NCBI RefSeq assembly: GCF_051960575.1
Contig: NZ_JBQCEE010000140.1
Span: 1 to 31,463 of the forward strand
Source: JBQCEE01 sp051960575
Lineage (GTDB): Bacteria > Actinomycetota > Actinomycetes > Mycobacteriales > Jatrophihabitantaceae
DNA length: 31,463 bases
Reading direction: 5' to 3'
Part shown: positions 23,633-31,463 of the stretch, in pieces
Layout of the letters: every line of letters begins with the position of its first letter
Position numbering within the stretch: the stretch's first letter is position 1
The notes under the pieces: generated by a model
What the model saw: only the letters and a program-made list of their open reading frames with translations
The model's database searches: none
What the model was told of the DNA's origin: nothing
Position numbers and translations under genes: made by a program

Positions 23633-24640
23633 TCAGCGCAAGTTGATGAAGGCTTTTGGACGCCGGAGACCTGGGATCACGAGCGGCGGCGGCGCTTCAC
23701 CCGGCGGACGGACGAACGGGCCGCGTCCGCTCGGCGCAGGCAATCCGAGTTCGACCGCCCGACGCCGGACGAACTCGCGGACACCGTCGCCCCACCCCGG
23801 CCGCTTGATCACGGACGGCGCGTCATGCACGAGAGCGATGCCGTGGACGGTCAGGGCCTTGTGCTTGGCCATCGTCGCCAGCCAGGCCGCTTCGTCCAGG
23901 TGGTACTCCCTGCTGTCGACCTCGAGCACCGCCCGCAACATGCGCCAGAGCACGTCCACTTCGAAGAGCAGTTCACCGAATTCGTTGTGTACCGGCACGT
24001 TGAGCTCGTAGGTGGGCACCCGCGCCGCTGTCATTCGTTGCGACGCGTCGGCTTCGGCGATCGACTTCGCCCCGGCGATCGCATCCTTCAGTGCCTGCCG
24101 CAACCAATGACTGCCGTTCCGCGGACCCTGCTCGTACTCCCGCACCAGGTCCGCTACGCCGACCCGTCCACGCTGGATCGACGCCGTCACTGCGGCTCGA
24201 ACCTTCCGCGGATCGTTCGACCACAGTGCGAAGTCGGCGACAGCCCGCGCCGCCGGGGCAAGACGGATCAGACGACGGCCAGGCGCGTAGGACGTCTCGA
24301 ACGACCTGGACGTGGGACGCAGATGCACGCCGCCGACCGTGCGCAACCGACCGCTGCGGGTGAGCACGAGCACCGGCCGGTCGGGCGCCGGCCCCGCGCG
24401 CGGACCGAGGTGGCCGAGGGCGTCCCAGCCGCTGACGCCCGCGCCAGGTCCTCCGAGCAGGATGCCGGTCTCGGCCCAGTCCTCGCGGGTCGGTTCGTGA
24501 GCATCGGTCAGCACCACACCCTGCGCCAGTCGCTGCCAGTTCCCGCGACGGAGCTCCGTGCGCGTCCGTGCCGGGGTGACGCCGTGGTCGACCGCACGCG
24601 TCGGTGTGAGCAGTCGAGGAAGCTGGCGCGGCGACGGCAC
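23633..24640 (-). CDS. AbiEi-like antitoxin/DUF559 nuclease-fold protein
   Basis: A 335-aa protein of a type common and often multi-copy in actinobacteria. The N-terminal part (LTPTRAVDHGVTPARTRTELRRGNWQRLAQGVVLT) resembles the winged-helix domain of AbiEi-type antitoxins. The middle part (GVSGWDALGHLG...PDRPVLVLTRSGRL) follows the same family. The C-terminal ~100 residues resemble the DUF559/Vsr-like nuclease fold: FEVDVLW then AVLEVDSREYHLDEAAW, with acidic residues at the expected places. No AbiEii toxin gene is adjacent. The start is uncertain: GTG at 24640 (GGGGCAGG about nine bases upstream) or GTG at 24649. Base composition is milder than in its neighbours (38 G+C in the 60 bases 24061-24120). 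Together with the flanking direct repeats this suggests acquisition. The in vivo role is unknown. Confidence 0.75.
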   Translation of the reverse strand: MPSPRQLPRLLTPTRAVDHGVTPARTRTELRRGNWQRLAQGVVLTDAHEPTREDWAETGILLGGPGAGVSGWDALGHLGPRAGPAPDRPVLVLTRSGRLRTVGGVHLRPTSRSFETSYAPGRRLIRLAPAARAVADFALWSNDPRKVRAAVTASIQRGRVGVADLVREYEQGPRNGSHWLRQALKDAIAGAKSIAEADASQRMTAARVPTYELNVPVHNEFGELLFEVDVLWRMLRAVLEVDSREYHLDEAAWLATMAKHKALTVHGIALVHDAPSVIKRPGWGDGVREFVRRRAVELGLPAPSGRGPFVRPPGEAPPPLVIPGLRRPKAFINLR

Positions 24641-24679
24641 GCGGCACACCCTGCCCCAATCGAGGACCTCTCGATCGAA

Positions 24680-24748
24680 GCTTGTGGACAAGCCCTTGAT
24701 CAAGAGACCGTGGCGACCACATACGACCGTGGCGATCTGTTGATCAAC
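24680..24748. repeat. Cluster of small palindromes upstream of the AbiEi-like gene
   Basis: Three short inverted repeats lie in 69 bases: GCTTGTGGACAAGC (24680-24693), CTTGATCAAG (24695-24704) and GTTGATCAAC (24739-24748). GACCGTGGCGA also occurs twice directly, from 24707 and from 24725. The outer TTGATCAAGAGA and TCTGTTGATCAA (reverse complement TTGATCAACAGA) make the block roughly symmetric. It may be a recombination site, an operator for the AbiEi-like protein or an element end. Confidence 0.7.
24693..24727 (+). repeat. 35-bp direct repeat, copy B
   Basis: This copy begins CCCTTGATCAAGAGACCG and ends CCACATACGAC. It matches copy A (23596-23630) at 29 of 35 bases. It lies 53 bases upstream of the chosen AbiEi-like start. 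The two copies are in the same orientation and their starts are 1097 bases apart, bracketing one gene. Confidence 0.8.
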
Positions 24749-24807
24749 GATTCTGGGCGGCGGGGATGCGGGGCGGGGTGGAGCGCGGGGCGCCGGGTGA
24801 GGTCCGG

Positions 24808-26214
24808 TCAGACGGGGAGGGACTTGACGAACTCGCTGAGCTGGGTGAGGTTGCGGCACTCGTGCATCGGGGCGATCGCGGCGTACTTGGACGCGACGGA
24901 GTCACCGGTGTCCCAGGCGGAACGCCGTTCGGGGTTGAGCCAGTAGGTGTGGCGGGCACGGCCGACCAGGTCGCGGAAGACGGGCAGCGCGGGATCGCCG
25001 TAGTTCGAGCGCGCATCGCCCAGCACGAGCAGCGAGGTGCGGGTGCCGAGCGCGTCGAGGTACCGCTCGCGGAACAGCTCGAAGGCGCGGCCGTAGTCGG
25101 TGCGGCCCAGCAGCCAGTTCACGCGGGCCTCCGACGACAACCGCGCGACCGACTCGAGCACGTCGCCGCCGGGCGCGAAGAACCGCGTGATCTCGTCCAG
25201 GTCGTCGACGAAGCCGAACGCGCGCACCCGCGAGAACTGCTCGCGCAGGGCGTAGACGAGCAGCAGCGTGAAGTGCGCGAACGTCGTCACCGACTGCGAC
25301 AGGTCGCAGATGATCACGAGGTCGGTCTTGTGCGGACGCCGCGGCCGGTGGTGCGTCGTCACCGGCACTCCCCCGGTCGACAGCGACGCGCGGATGGTGC
25401 GGCGGAAGTCGAGCTGCCCGCGCTGTCCGGCACGCTGCTGCTGGGCCACCCGGGCGGCGAGGCGTCGCGCCAGCGGCTGGATCTCGCGCCGCAGCTCGAC
25501 CAGCTCCGCCCGCGTCGCAGACAGGAAGGCGACGTCCTCGATGCTGCGCCGCACCCCCGTGCGTGCCACGGCCGCCACGTCGCGGTCGTCGGCCATGCGC
25601 CGCCGCACGTCGGCGTCGACCAACTGCTCGAAGCGGCGGATGCGGTCGTTGATCGTCGACCGGGCCACCTGTTCCATCATGCCGCCGCGCTGGCCGCCGA
25701 GGAACGCCTCGAGCAGTGCGCTCATCAACGTCTGTGGAGACAGCCGGTCGAGCACGGTCATGCGCGACCACGACGTGCGCCCGCCACCGCCCGGCCCGGC
25801 ACCGGTGCCCGGCAACGCGCCGAGCCGCGCCACCGCCTCGCGCGCGATGTCGGCCAGCGCCTCCTCGTCCCCCCACCGCAACGCCTGTTGCAACTCGGCA
25901 CGCAGCCGCACACGGTCGGGGTCGTCGGTCTCCCACGGCAGCGGCGCCTCGCGCACCTGATCGCCGCGCATACCCGCGCCCCACACCCGCGGGAAGTAGA
26001 GGTCGAACATCTCGTCGAACGTGCGCCGGTGCTGCTGGCGCTTCACCAGCGTCGCCGCATAGGTCGCCCGCAGCACCTCGCGGTCGGCCAGCGGCGCACG
26101 CTGGACCGCCTGTGCGGCGTCCAGCGCCTCGGCCAGCGAGATGGTCAGCCCGGCCGCGCGCAACGCCTCGACGAACTCGATGTGGTGATCGAGCAGCGAC
26201 GAGGGCGTCTTCAC
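24808..26214 (-). CDS. CoxE-like VWA-domain protein
   Basis: A 468-aa protein with a helical N-terminal region (~1-130, VEALRAAGLTISLAEALDAAQAV) and a Gly-rich break at 136-146. A C-terminal von Willebrand factor A domain of the CoxE type follows from about 297. Its metal-binding MIDAS motif D304-x-S306-x-S308 (ICDLSQSV) is intact. The downstream VFGDARS-like segment (LLVLGDARSNYGDP) and the WLNPE motif are typical of CoxE relatives. Such proteins act with a MoxR-type AAA+ ATPase as a metal-dependent chaperone pair that activates or assembles other proteins. The GTG start at 26214 overlaps the MoxR stop (GTGA), so the pair is co-translated. No CO dehydrogenase genes are present, so the client is unknown. 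Confidence 0.85.
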   Translation of the reverse strand: MKTPSSLLDHHIEFVEALRAAGLTISLAEALDAAQAVQRAPLADREVLRATYAATLVKRQQHRRTFDEMFDLYFPRVWGAGMRGDQVREAPLPWETDDPDRVRLRAELQQALRWGDEEALADIAREAVARLGALPGTGAGPGGGGRTSWSRMTVLDRLSPQTLMSALLEAFLGGQRGGMMEQVARSTINDRIRRFEQLVDADVRRRMADDRDVAAVARTGVRRSIEDVAFLSATRAELVELRREIQPLARRLAARVAQQQRAGQRGQLDFRRTIRASLSTGGVPVTTHHRPRRPHKTDLVIICDLSQSVTTFAHFTLLLVYALREQFSRVRAFGFVDDLDEITRFFAPGGDVLESVARLSSEARVNWLLGRTDYGRAFELFRERYLDALGTRTSLLVLGDARSNYGDPALPVFRDLVGRARHTYWLNPERRSAWDTGDSVASKYAAIAPMHECRNLTQLSEFVKSLPV

Positions 26215-27092
26215 GAGCCGAGACCTGCGGTGCCGAGTCCCAGCTCCTTCGCCGCGCGCACAAGATCGGTGCGGTGTTTCAGCACCACGTTGAGCGTCGA
26301 GGCGGTCGTGGCGTCGTCCAGCTCACCGACGCCGAGTGCGAGCAGCGTGCGCGCCCAGTCGATCGTCTCCGACACCGCCGGCGCCTTCTTCAACTCGAGC
26401 GCACGCAGGGTCGCGACCACCTGCACGAGCTGCTCGGCCAGCCCCTGCTCGATCTCGGGCACGCGCGACAGCACGATGTCGCGCTCGCGCTCGGCCGAGG
26501 GGTAGTCGAGGTACAGGTAGAGGCACCGGCGCTTCAACGCCTCGGACAGCTCGCGGGTCGCGTTCGAGGTGATCACCACGAAGGGCCGCCGGGTGGCCAC
26601 TACGGTGCCCAGCTCCGGGATCGTCACCTGGAACTCGGCGAGCACCTCGAGCAGCATCGCCTCCACCTCGACGTCGGTCTTGTCGGCCTCGTCGATCAGC
26701 AGCACGGTCGGGTCGGTGCGCCGGATGGCCGTCAGCAGCGGCCGGGTGAGCAGGAACTCGTCGGTGAAGATGTCGTCGTGCGTCTCCTCGCACGAGTGGT
26801 CGGGCGACGCGGCCTGGATGCGCAGCAGCTGCTTCTTGTAATTCCATTCGTAGAGCGCCCGGGCCTCGTCGAGCCCCTCGTAGCACTGCAGCCGCACCAG
26901 CTCGGCCGACGTCGCCACGGCGACCGCCTTCGCCAGCTCGGTCTTGCCCACCCCGGCCGGCCCCTCGACGAGCAGCGGGCGCTCGAGCGTGGCGGCGAGG
27001 TAGACCGTCGTTGCGGTGGCGGTGTCGGTCAGGTAGCCGACCGAGCCGAGCTCTCGGGCGACGTCATCGGGCGAGGCGAACACAGCGTCCAC
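26211..27092 (-). CDS. MoxR-family AAA+ ATPase, CoxD-like
   Basis: A 293-aa AAA+ ATPase of the MoxR group. Walker A is GPAGVGKT (44-51) and Walker B LLIDEAD (131-137). Sensor 1 is ITSN, followed by ELSEALKRRC with the arginine finger. The segment LQCYEGLDEARALYEWNYKKQLL (68-90) is typical of the CoxD branch. It is expected to remodel or insert metal into a client protein together with the VWA protein encoded by the overlapping next gene. The start is taken as the GTG at 27092. A GTG at 27083 is also possible, and neither has a clear ribosome site. The gene lies 76 bases after the stop of the large beta-rich protein, behind a strong hairpin, so it probably has its own promoter. Confidence 0.88.
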   Translation of the reverse strand: MDAVFASPDDVARELGSVGYLTDTATATTVYLAATLERPLLVEGPAGVGKTELAKAVAVATSAELVRLQCYEGLDEARALYEWNYKKQLLRIQAASPDHSCEETHDDIFTDEFLLTRPLLTAIRRTDPTVLLIDEADKTDVEVEAMLLEVLAEFQVTIPELGTVVATRRPFVVITSNATRELSEALKRRCLYLYLDYPSAERERDIVLSRVPEIEQGLAEQLVQVVATLRALELKKAPAVSETIDWARTLLALGVGELDDATTASTLNVVLKHRTDLVRAAKELGLGTAGLGS

Positions 27093-27110
27093 AGTGCCAG
27101 ACGGGGACGG

Positions 27111-27148
27111 GCGACGGGGCCGGCGGCACCACCCACCGGCCCCGTCGT
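27111..27148 (-). terminator. GC-rich hairpin after the large beta-rich gene
   Basis: GACGGGGCCGG (27113-27123) and CCGGCCCCGTC (27136-27146) form a perfect 11-bp stem around a 12-base loop, extendable by a C-G and a G-T pair. It lies 20 bases past the stop of the leftward beta-rich gene and ahead of the MoxR start. A terminator is the simplest reading, although no T-run follows. Confidence 0.6.
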
Positions 27149-27168
27149 CACACCGCGGACGTCGGACG

Positions 27169-30100
27169 TCAGGCGCTGCAGTTGAACCCTGCGTCCAGCC
27201 CCTTGTCGAACGGGCTGGTGAACAGGCCCGTCACGCCGTCGAGCACGACGTCCGGGATGATCCCGAACGGGTTGGCCGTGACGACGAACTGCGTCGTCGA
27301 GCCCGGCGTGCCGTCGACCTCGAAGCCGTCGTGGCCGGTCGCGATCCGCTTCGGTGTCAGGAAGACGTCGATGAAGTACACGCCCGGGGGCACGACACTG
27401 CACGGCACCGGCACGATCGGGAAGATGTGCAGGATGCGGTTCTGCTCCTGGCTGTAGATGCCGAAGTCGACGTGCACGTCGGTCTGGATGACCGCCGCGA
27501 GCGACGCGAGCGTGGGCGACACCTCGATGCCACCACCGAAGTCGATGTCCAGGTCGACGTTCACGGCCGCGTCGATCGACACGTGCAGGCCGCCCCACCC
27601 GAGGCCGAAGCTGCCGAAGTCACCGGTGATCCCGCTCGAGAAGCCGGGCTTCAGGTCGATGTGGTGCACGTCGGTGAGCGTCATGCCCGCGTCGGCGATG
27701 TCGACCGTCACGTACACGTGCCCGTTGGCCGAGATCGAGATGAAGTCGTGCCCGGACGACGGGTTGCACGGGTCGGGGGCCGACGTGTCGAAGTCCAGGT
27801 TGATCTTCACCTGGGCGTTCGGCACGTGCACCTCGAACGAGTCCGTGCGCGGCGTCGAGTCGAGCACGAGATCGGTGCCGTCCCAGCTCGCGTGCGTCTC
27901 GTGGCCGAGGTTGGTGATGCCGGCCGTGACGCGTCCGGACAGGCTGCCGCTCAGCTGCCCGAGGTCGACCGCGGCGGTGATGTCGAGCGTGTCGGCGGGC
28001 GGGTCGACGGTGACCGGGTTCCCGTCGTCGTTGCTCGCCGTGTAGTCGACCGTCGGCACCGGCGGCTTCGGCGGCGGCGGCGCACACGGGTCACTCGACG
28101 GCTGGTCGCCGATGGTGAGCTGACTGAACGAGAAGTGCCGCGGGATCTGCGCCAGCGACCCGGTGAGCGCCCAGTTCGCCGCACCCGTCGGCTTGTAGAA
28201 CGCCTGGATGAGGTCGATCGGGTCCTGCAGGTCGCCGGTGACGACGATGCCGTCCGGCCGCGTCGTGGCGGCGAAGGTCATCGTCGCCGGCACGTTGCTC
28301 ACCGTGACACGGGCGGTCTTGTCGCCGTACACGACGGACGCGTCGAGCGGGCCGACGGCGTGGTTGCCCGTGTACTTCACGGTCGTCGTCTCGGACTTCT
28401 CGACCGGACCGGGGGTGGTGGTGATCGGCCCGATCTCCATGTTCGTGCCGGTCGGGTCGATGCCACCGAGCGACAGCGTCGCGGTGATGTGCTTGCCCGG
28501 GTCGGGGTCGCTCACGAGCGCGACGTCGGCGTCGAACTCGTTGTGTGCGGCGGGCGGCGCGTAGTGCGTGATCGAGTAGTCGACCTTCGACAGGTCGGCG
28601 TGCAGCTCGCTCGGGAAGCCCTGCAGGAACAGGTGTCCCTTGAGGCCGGTGGCGCAGCCGCCCGCGTCGCAGGCACGCCCGTCGCGCAGCGAGACGCCCC
28701 GCACGACCGGCGGCGCCGGCGTCACGGCCACCGCGTCGGTGCGGCCGATCTCGACCGAGGCGTCGATGTCGGGACTGGTGTCGGAGGTGTAGTCGAGCAC
28801 CTGCCCGTGCTGCGTGAACGTCATCGACGTCGGCAGCGGCGAGATCGTCACGTCGGCGGCGATGCGGTCGGCGTGCGTCGACGCGGGGTTCGCGTCCGGC
28901 AACTGCACGGTGCCCTTGAGGTGGAACGGCTGGTGGCCGCCGAGCTCGGCGTGGGCGACGAACCCGCTCGCGTCGGGCGTGTAACTGAACGAGTGCACGG
29001 CGGACATGGTGAAGCTCGCGTCCAGGTCGCCGCTCGCGACGTCGTAGTCGGCGAGGGCGTGGTTGCCCGACTCCGTCGGCACCGTGCCGGTGTTGGTGAG
29101 CGACGCCGCGAGCAGCCCGAGCGTCTCGGGCTGGGTGTCGGTGCCGGCGGTGAAGGCGTACTGGTTCGGCGCGAACGACAGGTGCCAGTGCTTCGGCACC
29201 GAGGACAGGGTCGCGCCACCGACCCAGTGATGTCCCAGCGCGTCGGCCTGCCCGCTGAACCCGAGCGAGGCGACGGTCGACGACGCCGTCCAGTCGACCT
29301 GCCCCGCCACCTGGTCGGCCTTCAGCACGATGTCGTCGGGCACCCCGGTGATGAAGGCACCGACGGACGCCTGCGCGCCGGCCTTCTCCGTCACCGCCGC
29401 GGTGATCGAGTCGATCGTCGAGGACGCGTGGTAGTGCAGGTCGGTCTCGGTGCCGACCTTCGCGTAGTCGAGGGTCATGTCGGCCGGCAGCGAGTCGACG
29501 ACCGAGTTCACCGACAGCGCAGGCGTATCGCCGACGAGGGTGAGCTTGCGCGACTGCGCGTTGCGCAGTTCGGCCGAGACGGTGTCGTGGTCGGCGGCGG
29601 TGACGTCGTCGTGCAGCGCGTAGTGCACCAGCGCGAGGCCGGTGTACTTGAGCGCGGCCTGCACGTCGGCGGCCGTCTCCTTCATCACGACGTAGTCGGT
29701 GCTCGGCAGGTCGGCGTCGGCGAGCTGTGTGCCGGTCGAGGTGTACTTCAGCGTGATGGGGCCGACCGACGACGAGCCCGGCGCATCGCCCGGCGCGGTG
29801 CGCGCGTCGAAGGACGCCTCGCTGTCGTGCGGGTGCTTCGCGACGCTCACCTGCAGGTACTTCGGCAGCTGCTGCGCGGTGGTATCGACGAAGGCGTGCA
29901 GGTCCTGATCGTCGAAGAGACGGAAGTGCACGTTCGGGATCGACGAGTCGGCGGTGTACTGGAACGCGGCCGTGAAGTCGTCGCCGGCGCCGTTCACGTC
30001 GCCGTGCAGGTGCACGTTCGCCGGCACCTGGTCGACCGAGCCGAAGATCTCCGAGTGCACCACGCCGCCGCGCACCGACTGCAACGACACCTGGCTCGCG

Positions 30101-31463
30101 CCGATCGGAGACCCCGTCGAGAGCACGGCGTCGTAGGGCTTGGTGACGACCAGGTGCATCGTCGCCGGGATCTGGGTCGCGTCCGCCGAGAGCAACGAGT
30201 ACGTCGTCAGGTCGCTGGTGTCCGGCACCGATCGCGCCGACAGCTTGAGGTCGTCGATCTTCGCGTTGGCGTTGTAGTCGGCGACGATGTTGCTGCCGTT
30301 GTTCTTGACGTCGACGGTGAGGTCGGTCGGCAGCTTCGTCACCTGCGCGTCGACGGCCGTGAGCGTGTGCGCGGCGGTCGAGGCGATGTCGGCGTGCGCC
30401 GTCAGCACCGTCGGCACCGTCGACCGCACCCGCACGGTCACCTCGGGTGTCGAGGTGTTCTGCAGCCGCGCGTCGACGGTGAACTTCGTCGGTGTCGGGT
30501 TGAAGCCGATGGACGCGTGGATCGGGTCGGTGAGCGTCGGGTTCGTGCCGAGGATGTTGGACGAGTTGATCGTCGCGACGTCGACGGTGAGCGCTGCTGT
30601 CGGGCCGGGATTGCTGTACTCGAGCTTCATCGTCGTGTCGATGTCGCCCTGCACCGCCCGCAGGATGCTGTTGAGGATGAAGGTCACCGTCTGCGAGTCA
30701 CCGAGCCGCGAGCCGCGTCCGTCGAAGCCGACGGCGAACTGGCGGTAGGTGCCCGGCAGGGTGAAGAGCGCGAAGACATGCGCGGGCTTGGCCGAGACCA
30801 GCGAGGTGACGTTCAACTGCAGTTGAGCCCCACCGTTGGGGCCGAGGTTCGGCAGCAGCGTGCCGGTCACGTCGGGCAGGCCGTTGCCGTCGACGTCCAT
30901 GAGGATCGGCGTCGCGATCGGTTGCGGCAACGAGCACTTCAGCGGCTGGGTCGCACTCTCGGCGCAGAGCCGGTACAGCGTCGACTGCAGGATCGAGCCG
31001 AGCAGCGCGAGCAGGTCGGGGACGGACGGCAGCGGCGGCAGCAGCGAGCCGAGGTCGAGCGACGGGCTGTAGGTCGCGCCGGTGTGCGTGGTGGTGAGCC
31101 CCGTGGCGACCGGTCCGTTGCCGAGCACCTGACCGCCGGTGAGCGTCGTGGACGATGCGGTCGGCAGCGTGCTCGTCGTCGTGGACACCGTGGTGTGCGG
31201 CAGCACGCTGCGCAGGTCGGCGAGCCGCTGGTCGAGCGGTGACGTCGGGGCGGCGCTGTCGGGCACCGGCGCCGTCGGGTCGGCGGCCGGCGGCGTCGCG
31301 CCGCGGTCGAAGACGATGCCCCGGAGCAAGCCGCGCACCAGCGCCGGGTCGCGGCCGTTGCCGAAGCCGGGGTGGCTGACCGCGAGGCCGTCGGCGAGCG
31401 CGTCGGCGAGACACGCCTGCTCGTCGGCCGTGGCCGACGGCGGTGCGCCGTTGCCGCCGAGGT
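27169..31463 (-). CDS. Large beta-rich repeat protein, N-terminus beyond window
   Basis: At least 1430 residues are visible, and the frame is open to the right edge, so the start and any signal peptide lie outside. I do not recognise the family. Early parts include a Ser/Thr-rich stretch (TTVSTTTSTLPTASSTTLTG) and DVDGNGLPD (visible residues 189-197), which resembles a calcium-binding loop. From about 370 to 1110 a motif xx[LIVF]Pxx(hydrophobic)x(hydrophobic) recurs: KLPTDL, QIPATM, QVPANV, QLPKYL, SLPADM, GVPDDI, SVPKHW, PLPTSM, GFPSEL, NVPATM, QIPRHF. Its prolines are at visible residues 378, 432, 480, 533, 659, 708, 756, 877, 950, 1058 and 1107. Alternating hydrophobic residues suggest mostly beta strands. 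Paired cysteines (CDAGGC and others) and the composition point to an extracellular protein. The internal GTG at 31338 is not the real start. Confidence 0.8.
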   Translation of the reverse strand, partial: LGGNGAPPSATADEQACLADALADGLAVSHPGFGNGRDPALVRGLLRGIVFDRGATPPAADPTAPVPDSAAPTSPLDQRLADLRSVLPHTTVSTTTSTLPTASSTTLTGGQVLGNGPVATGLTTTHTGATYSPSLDLGSLLPPLPSVPDLLALLGSILQSTLYRLCAESATQPLKCSLPQPIATPILMDVDGNGLPDVTGTLLPNLGPNGGAQLQLNVTSLVSAKPAHVFALFTLPGTYRQFAVGFDGRGSRLGDSQTVTFILNSILRAVQGDIDTTMKLEYSNPGPTAALTVDVATINSSNILGTNPTLTDPIHASIGFNPTPTKFTVDARLQNTSTPEVTVRVRSTVPTVLTAHADIASTAAHTLTAVDAQVTKLPTDLTVDVKNNGSNIVADYNANAKIDDLKLSARSVPDTSDLTTYSLLSADATQIPATMHLVVTKPYDAVLSTGSPIGASQVSLQSVRGGVVHSEIFGSVDQVPANVHLHGDVNGAGDDFTAAFQYTADSSIPNVHFRLFDDQDLHAFVDTTAQQLPKYLQVSVAKHPHDSEASFDARTAPGDAPGSSSVGPITLKYTSTGTQLADADLPSTDYVVMKETAADVQAALKYTGLALVHYALHDDVTAADHDTVSAELRNAQSRKLTLVGDTPALSVNSVVDSLPADMTLDYAKVGTETDLHYHASSTIDSITAAVTEKAGAQASVGAFITGVPDDIVLKADQVAGQVDWTASSTVASLGFSGQADALGHHWVGGATLSSVPKHWHLSFAPNQYAFTAGTDTQPETLGLLAASLTNTGTVPTESGNHALADYDVASGDLDASFTMSAVHSFSYTPDASGFVAHAELGGHQPFHLKGTVQLPDANPASTHADRIAADVTISPLPTSMTFTQHGQVLDYTSDTSPDIDASVEIGRTDAVAVTPAPPVVRGVSLRDGRACDAGGCATGLKGHLFLQGFPSELHADLSKVDYSITHYAPPAAHNEFDADVALVSDPDPGKHITATLSLGGIDPTGTNMEIGPITTTPGPVEKSETTTVKYTGNHAVGPLDASVVYGDKTARVTVSNVPATMTFAATTRPDGIVVTGDLQDPIDLIQAFYKPTGAANWALTGSLAQIPRHFSFSQLTIGDQPSSDPCAPPPPKPPVPTVDYTASNDDGNPVTVDPPADTLDITAAVDLGQLSGSLSGRVTAGITNLGHETHASWDGTDLVLDSTPRTDSFEVHVPNAQVKINLDFDTSAPDPCNPSSGHDFISISANGHVYVTVDIADAGMTLTDVHHIDLKPGFSSGITGDFGSFGLGWGGLHVSIDAAVNVDLDIDFGGGIEVSPTLASLAAVIQTDVHVDFGIYSQEQNRILHIFPIVPVPCSVVPPGVYFIDVFLTPKRIATGHDGFEVDGTPGSTTQFVVTANPFGIIPDVVLDGVTGLFTSPFDKGLDAGFNCSA

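Noticed and set aside
23633..24640. AbiE-type toxin-antitoxin pair
   Set aside because: Only the antitoxin-like/DUF559 protein is present. No AbiEii nucleotidyltransferase gene lies next to it.
27094..31242. Open frame of 1382 codons on the plus strand opposite the beta-rich gene
   Set aside because: It is Arg/Val/Asp-rich low-complexity antisense, with no motif and no ribosome site. The minus-strand frame has sensible composition and extends to the edge.
31336..31338. GTG at 31338 as the start of the beta-rich protein
   Set aside because: The same frame stays open for 41 more codons to the window edge with sensible protein sequence (for example ADEQACLADALADG), and there is no signal peptide at this GTG.
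1..31463. tRNA, rRNA, riboswitch or transposase genes
   Set aside because: No cloverleaf with a CCA-type end, rRNA motif, known riboswitch core or transposase motif was recognised by eye.

Overview
The window is very GC-rich bacterial DNA with short gene gaps, overlapping stop/start codons, many GTG starts and AGGAGG-like ribosome sites. Its families point to a high-GC actinobacterium (Actinomycetota): a mycosin-type type VII secretion system (T7SS, ESX-like), WXG100 proteins, an AfsR/SARP-type regulator, and a steroid-type FadD19/EchA19 pair with a KstR-like operator. The mixed gene order of the T7SS and the lack of eccA, PE or PPE genes argue against Mycobacterium itself. The order or genus cannot be fixed from the sequence. 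No rRNA, tRNA, CRISPR array or transposase was seen.

Region 1 (1-5802) is lipid/steroid catabolism. A leftward operon runs FadD19-like acyl-CoA ligase > nitronate monooxygenase-like flavoprotein > short-chain dehydrogenase > old-yellow-enzyme-type oxidoreductase. It diverges from an EchA19-like enoyl-CoA hydratase. A KstR-like box lies in the shared promoter region. Three tandem 19-bp repeats with an inverted partner lie beyond the operon's end.

Region 2 (5803-23583) is a T7SS locus. It opens with a 47-bp palindrome, then an FHA/zinc-ribbon protein overlapping the mycosin MycP, and a leftward AfsR-like regulator. A leftward operon of small proteins follows: two WXG100 proteins, a YxxxD helical protein, a Gly-rich WXG-like protein, a YbaB-like protein, an EspC-like protein and a protein like the CpnT N-terminal domain. 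The core comes last: EccB (left), EccE plus an unknown 220-aa partner (right), EccD (left) and EccC (right, three ATPase domains). Together these can form the membrane channel (EccB/C/D/E), the protease (MycP), the cargo (WXG100 and relatives) and the control (SARP, FHA).

Region 3 (23584-24807) is a single AbiEi-like/DUF559 gene bracketed by 35-bp imperfect direct repeats (29/35 identical) and several TTGATCAA palindromes. It looks like a small inserted cassette.

Region 4 (24808-31463) holds a leftward CoxD-like MoxR ATPase and CoxE-like VWA protein pair. Upstream of them is a very large, probably extracellular, beta-rich protein with a recurring xx[LIVF]Pxx(hydrophobic)x(hydrophobic) motif, often about 50 residues apart. 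Its reading frame is open to the right edge of the window, so its N-terminus is missing. This protein and the repeat-flanked cassette are the least explained items here.
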